A DNA stretch of 64,000 bases from Struthidea cinerea (GCA_013397865.1 VZTI01001286.1:2839033-2903032); one strand, 5' to 3'. Positions 11,509 to 24,527 are shown, numbered from the stretch's first letter. Translations and numbers: made by a program. Notes: generated by a model from the letters alone, not told the origin.

Positions 11509-12040
11509 AAATAAATTTTAAAGTTCCGTTATTGCTGTTTTCCTTGTGAGACAGAGTATTGCTCTCTGTCTTGATCAGTAATTAAAGCTGCAGTGAGACC
11601 CCTGAATTGCCAGCGATTCTGTATCATTTGTGTCACCATCGATAGGGAAGAAGAATAGCTTTTAGAAAAACTATTTTTATTACAGATGTGAATTTATAGC
11701 TTCAATTGTACTTCCAAGAGAGCAGCTGTGAAAGTGAGATAGAAAGCTGGATGAAGGAGCTGGCAGGAGGAGTAAAATGTAGCAGGGGGACTGCAGGAGG
11801 GGATAACACCTGGAAACATCTGTCGGGAGAAGTAAAGCTGGAGAAGGCATGGACCCACTATACTTCACCAGTCCCTGACCAACTATTGGCTTCTTGCCTG
11901 CTTTTTGTTTTTATTTTGTTTCGGCATTGCCTGGTGTATTTATCCCCAACCTTATTTGCAATAGACGATTTTTATAAGGTTCGGAAGTGAGCAAGTGCTT
12001 TTTCCAGGTCTCTGGTCTCCGTGCCTGCTGTAACATCTGT

Positions 12041-12052
12041 ACACACACACAC
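12041..12052. repeat. (AC)n microsatellite
   Basis: Six AC dinucleotides in a row. Confidence 0.8.
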
Positions 12053-14361
12053 TCTTCTCCTGTCTAAAGATAGTTTGAGCTAGTGTGCCCAAAATACAGC
12101 TTCAGGCTTGGGTTTGTTGTTGTCCTAGTAAGTATAAAAATATGTTCTAATATTATGTCACTCTGGTTATGTGTTTCAGCAGCTGCAGTCTGTCTGTGTC
12201 CAGTTTGTTGGTAATGGCCTTGCTTCCTGAGATTTGTTTTTCCATAGCTGGAGTCCTGGGTTTCTTAGTTTGACCAAGACTGTGCGTTGCAGTCTTTCTA
12301 TGAGTATGATCATTCTTGCCCAGTAGGATAATTCCAGCAGGGTTTTCTGCTGGAATGACATGACCTCCTTTGACTGACCTCACGCTCTGCCAGCACTGCT
12401 GTTTGAACATCATCCCTTCCCACCCCCACTGCTTCCCCCTGTCGCTGCAAGCCTTGCTGCAGTTGTGCAAAAAAAATTCCTTCTTTCTGCAGTGCCATCG
12501 CTATGCTGAATATTTCTGCTTTTTAGTTGTCAGGTTTTCTGGCTTGACCTCTCCACCTCCGTCCATCCAACATGGATGTAGTACCTAATCCCTTTTGTGG
12601 ATATGTATGTTCCTGTGGTGTGCATTGAAAATGTGGGATTTACTTATTGTAGACCTTTCCTTATTTTTACTTATATTTTGTTGTATTTAGTTTAATGCAC
12701 TGTAGCTTGTGCTGTATGGTCACAAGGCATAATCTTACCCTCCCATCATGAATTCCCAGACAGAAGTGTGGGATGGGAGCTTCATGCAGCCTGGAGATCC
12801 AGGGAAAGGAAACTCTGCTAAATGGCAAGTTGTGTATCAGCCACACTTCTGGGTTGGCTAGTGCTCAGAAAGCTGATGAATGCTGGGAGGTTTCAGAGGA
12901 GGCTGTTGGGAAGGGTAAAGAGGAGCAGGGAAGTGACCAGGATCAGCAAGTGTTAGACGTTCAGGTATCTGTTAATGGATATCACAGTCCATGTATTTGT
13001 GTGGGGATGTTAATTTGTGCTGATAAAAGACAAACTACACTAGACGCTTTTATACATAAAGCAAAAAAGAGGGACATGATTGTGCATGATTGTAAAAGTT
13101 TTTATACTGTTTATTGCTATAACTTAGGAAATGTGAAGTGGCCAAGTGAATTAACTCATCTCAAGTGAATGCCGTGAAAAAATGTTTTGCAGCTCATTGT
13201 CTATTCTCTTTTTAAGGCTTGTTTTATGGAAAGGGAACTTCTGAAACGTGGAAGATTCTGATTTTTATTGGTGATATTCCTCTATCCTTGGAGCAGCAAA
13301 GGCAAGCTCTCCTTGCTGCAGGAGCCCAGCACACTTGGGCTGAAAGGAAGGTGAAGGTGTCAGAGCTTCCTTAGCAGAGCAGGAGGGTGTCCCCTCACCT
13401 CTGCTGGCTGGCTGGATCCGGGAGAAGGATGCAAGGAGCCATACAACTGGCATCCTGCTTACAACTCTTAGTGTCTGCCAAAATTGGTTTAAAATAACTG
13501 TTACTCAGAGAGCAGTATTACAGATTTGCATTTGAGCTATTTGGACCTCTCACGAGGGTTGGAAAAACAAGATGCCAAACAGTGCAGCTTGCTGGTTTTT
13601 AATACAGACTTTCACGTCGTGCAGTTTTTGTCACAGAGATTTCTATTTCAAGCTCTGGGGTATGAGGTGTTTGCTGTAAAGTGTGCTGTTGTTGCAGGGC
13701 TGAGTATCTGCCCTTCTTTGGCATTTAGGTTATCCTCATTTACGCTGCTGTGATGCCCAGAGGCTGAGCAAGTCAGGGCCCCGCTGCGCTGTGTGCTGGG
13801 TGACAGCAGGGTGGCAGTCCCTGCCCCAGGAGCCAGTAGCCTGGGTCACTGGCTTCAGATGGCCACTGCCACAAGCTGCTTGGGAGCATCGACTGCCAGG
13901 CCAGAGCTTACTAGGGACAGAAAGCAGGGATAATTCAGGTGAGGCAGCCAAACGTGCGTTTTACATGCAGTTTACAGTCAGGACATCAGTAGTACCTTCT
14001 TTGCCCGAGTCAGCAGATACAAACACGCAGCTCGTTGTCAGTGACTATCCTTATATATTTCAAAGCCTTATAAGCCCTGACCTACAACTGGATCTCTGCC
14101 AACACCAGTTCCCACAGGAATGCAGTACCACGCTGAAAACAAACTGTTAGAAACAGAGAGATGTATATTCTCCTTCACAAGGGGGAATCTCTCTGCCATA
14201 TTCTTCTTCCCTGTGCTATGTGTGCAGCATCACTGGCTGAAGTACAGGGGATGGTGACCATGGATTCAAGTGAGAGACAGAGCTGTAATAGTGAAATGCT
14301 GGGAAATTTTTTCATGCTTATAGTATGCCTCAGTCGGAGGCATGTGCAGGTTGGAAAAGAG

Positions 14362-14444
14362 TCATGGAATTGTTTAGGTTGGAAAAGACCTTTAAGATCA
14401 TCGAGTCCAACTTTTAACCCAGCACTGCCAAGTCCACCACTAAG
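14362..14444 (-). mobile_element. CR1 LINE 3' end fragment
   Basis: The plus strand carries the reverse complement of the avian CR1 3' terminus: TCATGGAATTGTTTAGG, then GGTTGGAAAAGACC, 'atcgagtccaac', and 'cagcactgccaagtccacc'. The insertion is therefore on the minus strand and is 5'-truncated to about 80 bp, as is typical for CR1. A second GGTTGGAAAAGA at 14350-14361 just outside is probably a local partial duplication. The fragment is noncoding. Confidence 0.93.
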
Positions 14445-17400
14445 TTGGACAAAAATGCACCAGTGGGTGCTATTTGTGTGTTGTACAGGAGGGTGTGAGG
14501 TGCTTTCTGTAGCATATAGTCTCAACCATTGGTGTGATTCAGTTGTGCCATTGCCACCTAGGACGGGTCTGCAGTTTTTGGGAGCTAGGGCAGATCAAGC
14601 CTTACCCCCACCTCCCCTCGCCAGGCAGCGTGTGTGCTGTACGCAGCACCAGTGTGGGAACAAGCTGAAGGGAAACTTCATTATGTTTGACAATGCCTTT
14701 TTAGCTGAAGTACTGCCACGATTGGCATGACAGCAGTGAATCCCAAAATTGGTTGATTGCCGAGAGAGCCTGTGAAGACAGACATGAGGGATAAAAGGAA
14801 TTAAATGCTTAATTAATAGATTTATACTTCCTGTTTCTTGGAACATGACTCTTTTTCCCTTCTCCTGTTTTGTTTACTTTAAGGTGCCATATGTTCCACT
14901 TGAAGCTGGATAGAAATTTTCTAAAGAAACCTGCACATCAGGGTTAAGAGAGTTCTTAACTAGGTGAACTGCTAGTTGAAAACTGGACCTTTGAAATAAG
15001 AAAATGTTTTGAGATACCAACAAAAAGAGGCTATTTAGCCAATATTTTGTACACTAGTGGTAGCACCTGTACAACTGTGTAGTTACTCTTGATCCCAAGG
15101 GACTAAAGCTTCTGCTTCTCATGGCAGAAGTTCTCTCCTGTTTTCATGTATTCCTGATAACATTTTTCATTAGAATTCTAGTTGCGAATATCAACATTTC
15201 TTTGGTGTCTCCTTCTGTTAGTTCCTTGCTTCCCACATGCTGTTCTATGTGAAAGTCTTTGTGAATTGCTTAAAGGAGTAAAAACCTTCATGGTAATGGA
15301 GATGCTAACATGCATGACAGTTCTTATCCATCCAAAAATGGCAGCAGTTGACTTGTAGTTTTTCATATAAGCTGATTTTTCACTCAGAAAAGTTTTCACT
15401 TAGAGAAGGTAGCTATTAATTACTTATCTATCCATGTTTCAATATGCCACCATCTCGTTAAATAGCTCCCTTGTCTATTTCTTTCTGAAACTATAAAGCA
15501 CTCTTTTCTGCGGAACAAGCTCAATGACATCTTGACACTTCCCTAATGTTTTCAAATCCTGGTGGGTTTGAGTGAATTACTGGATTTATTTGAACTTCAG
15601 ATTCGGGGCTTGTAAATATGCACAGATGAAAGCTAAAAAGGTTGACAAGAATGCATTTGCAGTTGCAAGTGCTAGGTTTGGCATAGCTATCTTTGGCAAC
15701 GCGAGCCTAATCAAGTCCAGGAACTCGAGTGATCATAAATCTGTTGTGATACCCGTAGTCGTCTTGTATTACGGTAGTCAGTACTACCTCCTCTGTTACT
15801 AGATTGGACCCTGGGGAAATGCAAAGGAAAATGCGAGTCTCACCCACAATGTTTTGGTACTAGGCAAGCCAAGCACTTGGAGAAGATCCTTATCTTTGCT
15901 TAGCAGACGGAGGGTGAGGTGAGTGTATGAGACCAAGCTGCTGAAGAGGTCTCATCTTCCAAATGTTAGTCCAGAGCCTTAATGCAGAATGGCCTTGCTT
16001 TCACGCATTGGTACATGGCTGTCCTGTCCCTAAACAGCAGTGCTGCTACTCACAAGAGACCTGGGAAGAGGAGTCCACCCAAGCAATGAAGCTTTCTATG
16101 GATGGCATTGTTAAGGAGGATTTCAAGAGCTGACTCCTCATATTTCAGTAGTCCAGGTATTTGAAAGATCTGTGAAACCCTCCACGATGTATTTATTTAA
16201 AATGGAAGGCTTTGTGTAGTGACATTAGCGCTATGTGCATGTAAGTAGCCATTAAGCAAAGAGGGGAAGTAGGTGGCACCTCTTCTGCTGCTACTTCTGC
16301 CACTTCACTTTCTGAGAAGAATGCTTTTTAGTTTAGGGGCTCCTAGCATACCATCATCTCCTGGTGAGCACTGCTTAGCTGGCTCTGTGCAGGGTATGAT
16401 TGGATTGGTAGGTGTTTAGTTCATAAGTTTCACCTACTCATCTTGTTTCTATTAATAACTTTATGTTTTAATCCTGTAAGTATATTGCACCATGCATCTG
16501 TCTATTTGGGGAGCTAATCCTGTAGTGGTAGGCATCTATTTCAGAAGCAGCCTAGACAAAGCACAGCCTATTTGAGTGCTGGCCTCCCTTATTGTGTGTA
16601 GTGGGTTAAATCACCAGTATTAGTGTAGTGTAGGAGTTCAAAAAGGAAAGACGTTATTTGCAGCATCAACTCATTAAAAATACTCTGTATAGATTTTTCC
16701 AAAAGAATAAGCAGCCCAAGCACACTGGGCCCCATGCCAGGGTATGTAATAGCCTTGCAGAGCACTAGTTGAAACTCCAAGCTGGATAAAAGGCAGCTTT
16801 TTCTGGGTTTGTTAAGTATTCCTTTAAAAAAATAAAAAAGGTTTGTGTACAGAAGTAGCAAATTAATTCAGTCCTATCAGAAAGTAGGTCAGTGGCTGAC
16901 CTCCTGATAGCATGAGGCAGCAGTTTCAAGCAGAAGTGACAGCTCAGCAGCGTGGACCCTCCATGTCTCCAGGAAACTTGTTTTGACAAATGTAAACACG
17001 TTATATCCTGTATTCCTCTTGCTTATTTATTTTTTTGCTGCTGCATTAGAAACCACAAGCTGTCACTCTCCATCCCCTTTCTTCACCCTTTCTGGTCCCC
17101 AAAGGGAAATGCCTTGTATCGTAGCTAATAATTTCTGCAGGGCTGCGTAATGAGTAAGGCGTTCCAGCAGGGTCGGTGTTTTTTTATGACACACAAAGTT
17201 GGGCACTGTAAACCAGACTTGACTAAAATCCAAACCAAAGTCTTTCCAATAGTGAGGGAAGTCAGTGGGAAGACAGGAACTGGATTAATTTCGGATCCTT
17301 CTGTCCTAGTGTTGCTTTTCTTTGTGCTGAATGAAATTTTTGCATATACCCACGTGCCTCTTCAATGTTTATGTTGCCAGTGTTGGTGACCACGTTGCTG

Positions 17401-18685
17401 ACCAGACAGTACTTTGAACACGTCTTCACTGCAGCCTAGCAGCTCCTGAAACTGGAACGTTTTGTAATTTTGGGTGAAATAGCAAAGTGTGTATTAGTGG
17501 GGTGGTGGTTCCTCGAACACACCATAAAGAATAATTGCCTCAGAAGACATGGGAATATGTTCATCTTTTCATTGAGTTGTCATTATCAGCAGGTATTAAA
17601 GGTGGAGTGAACACCACTAGTTAACTACTTTGACTTGTACCTTTCCTGCAGTGATTTCTCCTGTGGATCGAAAGGTCATGCAAGGTTTTCAACTGTCTCC
17701 TTCTCCTGACTTGTAGCCAGGTTGCACAGACAAGATACTGCCATGTGGAATATATAGAGGAGAATTTCAGGATGTATTAGCCAACATGGTTCAATTTAAA
17801 CCATTTTGCTAAGGATCTCAAAACTTGACACGATTTTCTTCATTACCTAGTTACCCTTCTGGCCTGAGGTGGCTCAAAAACATCCATAGAATCCTGTGGG
17901 TATTTATACAGATGCTGTACCAAGAATGATTTTTGCCATGTGATAGATAAATCTTCAGAGCCCTTTAGCTGTACGTTGCCATTTAACTGAATTTTTAAGT
18001 TCATTTGCTTAGAAGTAGTACACTACAGTAAAAGTTGGATGACATTGTCTCAGCTAGAAGTAGAGATTTGATTTGGAAGGATGGGAAAATATTTGTTGAA
18101 AACAAAATGCTTCTACGTTTAGTAAAGATTTAGATCCAAATCTGAATAGATCCAAATCAAGCAAGAAGTCAGATGGATTTATATAACAAAACCAGCTATG
18201 AGAAGCTGGGGAAGAAGGAAGTCCTGTTTTGATGAATTACATGTTTCTGTGCTAATGCTATAGACATAATGTTGGCATTGATTGTTACATACCATGCAAC
18301 GGATGTCATGCTAAGAGAGCAGTGAAAAATGTACTAGTGTATACAGTTAAAAAAAAAAAATGTCGCAGGAGAGGAGTGCCCATGTAAAAGTGTATGAGTA
18401 CACTTTGTGCGGGGCAGGCAGTTCCCAATCTGCCTCCTGAGGGATCTTTGCACTTCCTTTCTGATGAAGCAGCAAAGTGGGACACAGATGCTGGCTTTCA
18501 AGTCATTACACTCTCCATGGGGCCACCAGCTTTGCTCTGCTTGAAAGGGCTGGAAGCGCAAGGTGTGCTCTGGGTGAAGGCAAAGATCTAATGCTTTTTC
18601 CTACTGTTTCATGCTTGCAGAGATACTGCTTCCCTTTGCTCCCTCCTGCACTGGGGGTAGAGAGTCAGGAAGGAAACAGCATCTT
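14445..18685. other. Unique noncoding sequence
   Basis: No recognisable gene or transposon. A direct repeat TAGATCCAAATC occurs at 18131-18142 and 18147-18158 (period 16), and an A12 run at 18349-18360. Confidence 0.5.
18131..18158. repeat. 16-bp-period direct repeat
   Basis: TAGATCCAAATC occurs twice with 4 bases between the copies. Confidence 0.7.
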
Positions 18686-18791
18686 TAGACTTCTAAGATC
18701 ATTGAGTCCAACCATTAACTCAGGTCTGCCAAGTCTACCCTGAAACCATGTCCCTAAGCACCATATCTACACATCTTTTAAAGACCTCCAG
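18686..18791 (-). mobile_element. CR1 LINE 3' fragment
   Basis: The plus strand shows 'aagatcattgagtccaacc', then 'gtctgccaagt', 'ccatgtccctaagc' and 'catcttttaaa.acctcc', the expected order of an antisense avian CR1 3' region. It lacks the terminal TCATAGAAT-type tail and is interrupted by small indels. The copy is on the minus strand, about 105 bp, and noncoding. Confidence 0.9.
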
Positions 18792-21207
18792 TATTTCAAT
18801 ACTGAAATCCTTTCAGTTCAAGGCAATTTGAGCATCTCTTAAGGTTGAAGAACTGGAACCACTTTTAAAGTGCGCACACACACACACAAGTGGAGAGCTG
18901 GGAGGTTCCCTCCCACCCCCAAATGCTCACAGGAGGTCCTGCCAGGTTGGGCAGTTAAGCTGCTTCCCCGTTGCTCGTGGGTGGCAGAGCTCTGTGTAAC
19001 AGGGGTGCCGTGGTGGCCTTTGCAGCAAAGTGAAGACGGGTAGAACAGAAACAGTAAGATTGCCCATGGTGTAGGCAGTCACTGGTGTCACTTGCCTTTG
19101 AGCTGGTGCCCTGTCTCAGTGGTCGGAAAAGCAGTCCCCACGGAATAAGGAAGCTGCAATCCCCCTTTTCTTTTTAATTTCTAGCCAGGGGAGTTTGTTT
19201 CACAGTCTGCATCCCATGCAAGCAGTGACTACCGAGTGCATACTTGGTATACATATTCAATACATCGATTTACCCCTTCAGTTGTGTGCATGCATCATCA
19301 AGGATCAGGACACCTTCATACATTCCCTTTCGCTTTTGAAATCCTGGTGACGGCTTGCCTGGGATGAATGTCATCTTTATGGCTTTGTTTTGATGCCCTG
19401 CAGATAGCAGTGTGAGGGAGTGTGGCTGTGGGATCAGCCAAGACTCTGCCTTCCTCCCTGTGACGAAACTGAAGGGCAGAGCGGAGAGGTGTGATGCAGA
19501 GAGGCCACGGGAGATCCTGGATCTGCATTTCCCCAATGCTGAACCTTCCTGTACTGGCCCTGTGTTGAGCAGAGCAAGATCAAACTCACGCAAGGGACTT
19601 GGCAAGAATGGTCCTTCTGCTTGGGGGGTGGTTTCTTCACACTCACAAGTTGAATCCATCAGGATAAAATTTGTCAAAAGTGAACAGATACTTTGTCTCA
19701 AAAGAAAAAAAAAATTCCCCCAAACAAACAAAACCAACCAAAAAACACTTCAGAAAACCCCAGGTCCCACCTTTTCCCTCATAGTACTCTTAAATAGATT
19801 AGTGGCTTGGATATCTTGGGCTTTTTCCATCCCAAAGTAAGAACTTTGGGAATTTAAGTTGTCTGTTCCCTTCTATATAGCAAAGAAGTAAAAATGTATG
19901 GGAGAAATCATATTTTGGCAGTTGTGATAACTTATAGCAAAATTTAAGATTTCATTAGTTTTCTTCCAAGGTAGAGTAGAATTGTTTTTTACCTTCTAGC
20001 TAACTCGACAGCTGAAGTTTTTGAATTAATAGTTGAATTATCTTTATTTCAACCCTGTTGACTCTTGGACTGAATCTAGGAAAATAATGCATTTCATGTG
20101 ATGCGCTGAAAATATTTATAAGTTTTTGTTACTTGGGGGAGGAAGGTAGGAGTTGCCACTTCAGTGCTTTTCTGAATGTACAGCAATCTACGCTAATTAA
20201 GCATGGATGGTATAATTTCAATCAACAGCACAACGCAATGTCCATCCTGACTATAATGATATCAGTCTCCTTTGCTTTCCTTAGATCTGTCTGAGAGTAT
20301 GTCGGAGTAACATCTCAGATGGTGAAATTCTATACAGGGTGTGTGAAGTGGGAGCAAGTGAAGAGTCTGTATGAAATTTCATCCCTCCCTAATGTTTTGC
20401 AGGAGCTCTTTTTGGTTGCAGTAACACGTTGTGACTTTTGTGGAGAAATTAGGTGGGTCATTCTTGCAGTGATGCAGGCATAGGGTGGGTTCTACAAAGG
20501 TAAAACATTGTTGCCTCTCCTCAGGACTTTGGAACTATTCAAAGCATCTCTACTTTGTACAAGTGTTAAGGGGTGGGGAAAAAAGAGAAAATTAATTCCT
20601 CATGTTGCCAGGCTAATTTTCTGAATGAATTTACTCTGCATTCTGGTGTGGTCTGTGCTCCGAGATTTGGTGATCCTAGGGAGATCTACTGCAGCACTGG
20701 ATGTCCAGATCACTGGTGCACAATGTAAAGCAGTGGCTTTTAAGTGCTCCTCATGAAGCCCATTTGGCAGGTGCTGTGAGTGCTCATTTTGCTTGGCTTT
20801 GTTTCTTTCCCTGGATTTAGGCTAGTTTGGGGTTAATGTTTCAAGTTTGCATCACCACCAAAACACTGCTCGTGTCAGCTGGAAACACCTTTTTTGTCTA
20901 TTACTGATTCCAGAGTGTAAACTAGATAGATTATTTGACCTGCCCTGAGGAAGAAGAGAAGGAGTTAAAATTTAAGAACTGCCACCGGTGGGCATGAGTG
21001 CTGACTAACACCTACTATCTTGAGTACACGGAAATCAATTTGAACCTTGTCTGATGAATGCCACTGCTGGAGTTCTTTCTTTTCCATATAGAGCTATAAA
21101 TGAGAATCGAGAAATAAATGCGTTCACTTAAGATAACATTGTGTGACAGCTGAGAACAATTAAAACTCTTACTTGTAGCTATATTTTTTTTTCCTTCCTT
21201 TCTACAG
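18792..21207. other. Unique noncoding sequence with a CA repeat
   Basis: A (CA)n run lies at 18875-18888. Opposite-strand frames of 155 codons (19270-19737, minus) and 142 codons (19412-19840, plus) overlap almost fully and show no domain, so both are probably chance. From about 19.9 to 21.2 kb the sequence is AT-rich with no long frames. Confidence 0.5.
18875..18888. repeat. (CA)n microsatellite
   Basis: Seven CA dinucleotides. Confidence 0.85.
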
Positions 21208-21420
21208 CAGGAGGGTGGTGTCTGCAGCTCTGAGGAGTTGATATAGGCTATTTGTCACTGCTGTGATCTTATCTAGAACAAGTATAGTGCAAGGTTATTT
21301 ATTTTACAGCCTTTTCTTCTAGTTTTGCACAACACACAGATCTTGGTAGATGGGAAAGGATTTTTTTTTTTTTCTTACTAGAGTCTTTTTGGCAATAAAC
21401 ACATGCCTAACTGTAAGAGA
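21208..21420 (+). other. Candidate 3'-terminal exon
   Basis: A long pyrimidine tract (T-rich, then TTCCTTCCTTTCTACAG) ends at 21207, among the strongest acceptor-like sites in the window. It is followed by a short open frame (QEGGVCSSEELI, stop near 21244) and an AATAAA hexamer at 21394-21399. This is the arrangement of a terminal exon with a short 3' untranslated region. No upstream exon or recognisable protein supports it. The end coordinate assumes cleavage about 20 bases after the hexamer. Confidence 0.2.
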
Positions 21421-21723
21421 AAAAACTTTCACAACCAAGCTTGTTTTGTGAAGCCCAAACATTTGTGAAGCTTACAAACCCTCAAACTTTGCATAATGTG
21501 CCCATCCCTGGTCTCAAACATGAAGTGGCAGAAGAGGGAAGTGTTACTTTTTTTAACCAACAACTTATGACTGTGTCAACACATGACAATTTGTCAAAGC
21601 TTGCTGTAGCGGTACTGTAAATTAATTTTTAGCATCACTTGTGAGTGGTAAACACTTTGTGCAGTGTGAACAGCTCCTAGTACAGTGTGAGTTGTCAGCA
21701 GCTTGTGAGCTACCCTAAAATTT

Positions 21724-21741
21724 AAAAAAAAAAAAAAAAAA
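21724..21741. repeat. A18 homopolymer
   Basis: Eighteen consecutive A residues. The preceding 200 bp contain no AATAAA and no recognisable retrocopy, so I do not read it as a poly(A) tail of an inserted transcript. Confidence 0.85.
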
Positions 21742-22818
21742 GAAGCACGGAGGGAAGGATGCAAGCTCGTTTACTAGTACATAATGGATCTGAGTCTGCA
21801 AAAATTAAACGCGGTGGTATGTTGACTCAACCTTGAAAACTTATTTTTTCCACTAATAATAATCACCCGCAAGGCTGGGAAATCACAACTCTCCCTTCTG
21901 TGCCCCAAGTAGTGCCTGATAACAACCAGCTTTCTCAGGCTCATGACTCGGTGAAGTAGAGCCCTCTCTTTGGTCTTGGGTTTTGCCTTTGCTTGCTTGC
22001 TTTAAAAGCAGAACATCCTGCAAATGCGAGAATGCTCTTTTGCTCAGAAGTCTTGAATCAACCACATAAAATGCCTGGAAAAAAATTAATATGGCAGCCC
22101 AAAGAGAAATGATAGGGGCTGAGTGCTCTCTCCTCCTCACCTGTCCCCTTGCTGTTTCTCCTTGCCTATCCCATCTGCTGTGGTGGAGCTGGCAGTGATG
22201 GTTCATACAATAGGAGTTGACATGATGGAAGAAAATTATTTGGTACGAAAAGACAGAGAATGTGTATTGTAGAAAACAACTTTTCAGATACAAACCTATT
22301 TTAGCCTGTCACTTTAGCAGAACAAGCAGTAATAACCTCCCAACCTAACAATGACTGTTAAGTTGAATGTTAATTCGCTCAGTCGTTGAATTGCTAACGT
22401 GTCTACAATTTACAAGTGAACACCCACTCAAGAGAGAGAAAATAGAAGTTGGTGCCTGGAATTCCTGGCCTCACTGAAATCACCTACATTTTTTTGGCAC
22501 TAATTCATCTTGCATTTCCTGCAAAGGTTTTAAGTAGAACTAGATGAGAAAAACAGCTGGGCGCATTTGTTTGCTGCTTTGATGCGCTGGGTGCGGGTTT
22601 TTCTTCTCAGGCACGTCACTCTTGGCTTATATACCATAGGGCAGCTTTGGCTGCACCTGGGGACTTGTTCCTGTGAGCAGGCAGCACATGTGAAGCTTGG
22701 CACAAGAACTATTGAGACCTGCTAAAGCTAGTTTTAACCTGGTCATAGTTTTAAAGAGAAAGACAACTTTATTTGTGTATTTACTCATAAAGAATTTTGG
22801 TTATATTTCCTTTTCTAG
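21742..22818. other. Unique noncoding sequence
   Basis: A 136-codon minus-strand frame (21883-22293) has no recognisable domain. It contains a good donor-like site on the minus strand at about 22140 (ACAG|GTGAGG) but no convincing acceptor partner. Confidence 0.45.
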
Positions 22819-22923
22819 ATACAAGTGTAAGTGCTGCCTGTATGAAAGAGCTGAGCCACACCATCCAGTAAACTGTCTAGAGCAGCAGTTGGCTTGCTTG
22901 GAAATCACTTCCAGGACTGCGTT
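22819..22923 (+). other. Candidate symmetric exon, 105 bp
   Basis: The segment follows a pyrimidine-rich acceptor (ATATTTCCTTTTCTAG) and ends at a donor with a consensus intron side (GTT|GTAAGTAAG). Its length is 105 bp, a multiple of three. Only one frame is open, beginning at its second base and reading YKCKCCLYERAEPHHPVNCL and on; it is cysteine-rich (5 Cys in about 34 residues). I do not recognise the peptide. Flanking exons are not evident. Confidence 0.25.
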
Positions 22924-23474
22924 GTAAGTAAGTGTTTTTACAAAAGCATCATCAAATGGTTTCTTCAGTTTTGGGGTGGTTTTGAGATGTTTTGGTTGTT
23001 TCTTTTAATTTCACAGTTTAACATAAGACACTAGCAATGCATGTGGGAACTCGAGCACCCCCATATCTGTGCATAGCATAAAGCTGAAGTCCTTTCAAGG
23101 CTTTTTGCTGCATTGCTCTAGAACTCCCCAGCATACTACCTGAACACTTCTGAGAACAGACAGCCACATAAAAGCCTAGAAAGAAATCTGACCGAGTACA
23201 TGTTGATCTATTTTGTCACGAACTCTATGGCATACGTGTTTTTCAAGTGTTCATCCCAGCCTGCACTTCAGCATTCTAGCTATGCTGGTGTAGCCCTGCT
23301 AGAGCAAATGCTTTGTGGAGATTTTTGTAAACTGTGATCTGCCTAACTCAGTTTGAAAAACTGATCCAAAAAGAGCACTGCTTTGTCCCTTTGGCCATGC
23401 AGGGGGCATAGCTAGGGAACCTCAGTAGGCTCTGAATGGAGGTGAATTTGGTCAGCTGCATCTGTTTCGGTGAT
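22924..23474. other. Unique noncoding sequence
   Basis: I see nothing recognisable between the candidate exon and the CR1 tail. Confidence 0.5.
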
Positions 23475-23535
23475 CATGGAATCATAGAATATCCTGAGTT
23501 GAAAGGGACCCACAGTGATAATCGAGATCATCCTA
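23475..23535 (-). mobile_element. CR1 LINE 3' end fragment
   Basis: The plus strand reads 'catggaatcatagaatatcc', 'tgagttgaaagggacccaca', then a damaged 'gatcatcgagtcc' region. This is the antisense of the CR1 3' terminus of the subfamily with 'tcctgagttggaagggaccc', so it differs from the copies at 14.4 and 18.7 kb. About 60 bp remain. Confidence 0.92.
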
Positions 23536-24527
23536 GTGATGAGTGAGTCTCAAAGAAAAGGGCCCTGTTTCAGGTTGCAAGCCAATTGCATTGTATATGG
23601 CATTGAGAATGTGTTTGCATTTAGAACAAATAACATCATCCTAGAAAACTTTGAGACATACACCAAAAAAACCTTGTTATTTATACAGCTCCTTTTGAAA
23701 GCATAATCCATTCAGGGATGTTTGTGACCCGAAATTTTATAACTTTTATTTGTTTTTTTATATTGCCTTCATTTTCCTGCTGCTGCAGGTTATGAGAAGT
23801 ATGATACGAGAAGTATTCATGACATAAGTGCATTTCCCTTGAAATGGCCTCTGATACCATGGTCACGTGAGAGAGCAGTGGTGGGAGAGTTGGTGACTTA
23901 GAGTTCAAATCACTTACTTAAGCACATTTATTTATACAGGCTGCTCACATTCCTCAGCACCTTGCAGAATATTCCCTACAGGTGACATTTGCTGTGCATA
24001 TACTAGGTATAATATATACATATATATATTTATGCTCATCCTGTTGCCAAGTCCTTCAAACACAGCGGTTGAGTCAGTTATTTGCCATAGGTTTCTTTTT
24101 TATGAATCTTTACTCTGTACAGTCAACTGACACACTTGGATCACTCTCTAGGTGAGGTTGTGCTGGACAGGAATCTTTGGCTCAGCTCTGCCTGCAGTTG
24201 TCTGCCAGATATGGTAACTGCTGTTTTGTCCTTGCTCTGTGCCTGCTGGACCCGTGAGGTGCTCAGCCCAATTCTGCATGGGTGAAGTTGAATGAGATGA
24301 AAAAAGGACTGGTTGCGGTCAGTGATGAGACATTTCAGCCATGGCAAATGTGCAGAGAACAAGTGAGGGAATTGTTGGGGGGAAATTAGGACTTCAGAAA
24401 GTCTGAATTCAAACAGTTTTCCAATTAGAAGTTTAAAACAAGGCGTAATGTTTATTTTCAGCATCATGCCTGTAAATGGTTCATCTGCTTCTGTCACTTA
24501 CATCCTGACCTAAGCCACTGTTGCTTT
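23536..24527. other. Unique noncoding sequence
   Basis: It includes a TA-rich stretch at about 24005-24032 and a 118-codon minus-strand frame (24141-24497) without a recognisable domain. Confidence 0.5.

Larger units (their letters stand above)
10431..14361. other. Unique noncoding sequence with microsatellites
   Basis: It contains an (AT)n run at 11492-11508 and an (AC)n run at 12041-12052. A 152-codon frame at 10472-10930 (plus) and a 131-codon frame at 12773-13168 (plus) are the longest. The second includes a KRQTTLDAFI peptide faintly like a PCNA-interacting box, but neither frame has a recognisable domain, and lengths like these are expected by chance in this amount of DNA. Confidence 0.45.

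Noticed and set aside
12773..13168. 131-codon frame with a peptide resembling a PCNA-interacting box (KRQTTLDAFI)
   Set aside because: The motif lacks the paired aromatic residues, and nothing else in the frame supports a protein.
14161..14730. 189-codon plus-strand open frame, the longest in the window
   Set aside because: It runs through an antisense CR1 fragment (14362-14444) and into unrelated sequence, overlaps a 116-codon frame on the other strand, and has no recognisable domain.
19270..19840. 155- and 142-codon frames on opposite strands
   Set aside because: They overlap each other, have no domain or splice support, and frames of this length are expected about once by chance in this much DNA.
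21500..21741. A18 run as the poly(A) tail of a processed pseudogene
   Set aside because: There is no AATAAA signal upstream of it and no recognisable transcript-derived sequence or target-site duplication.
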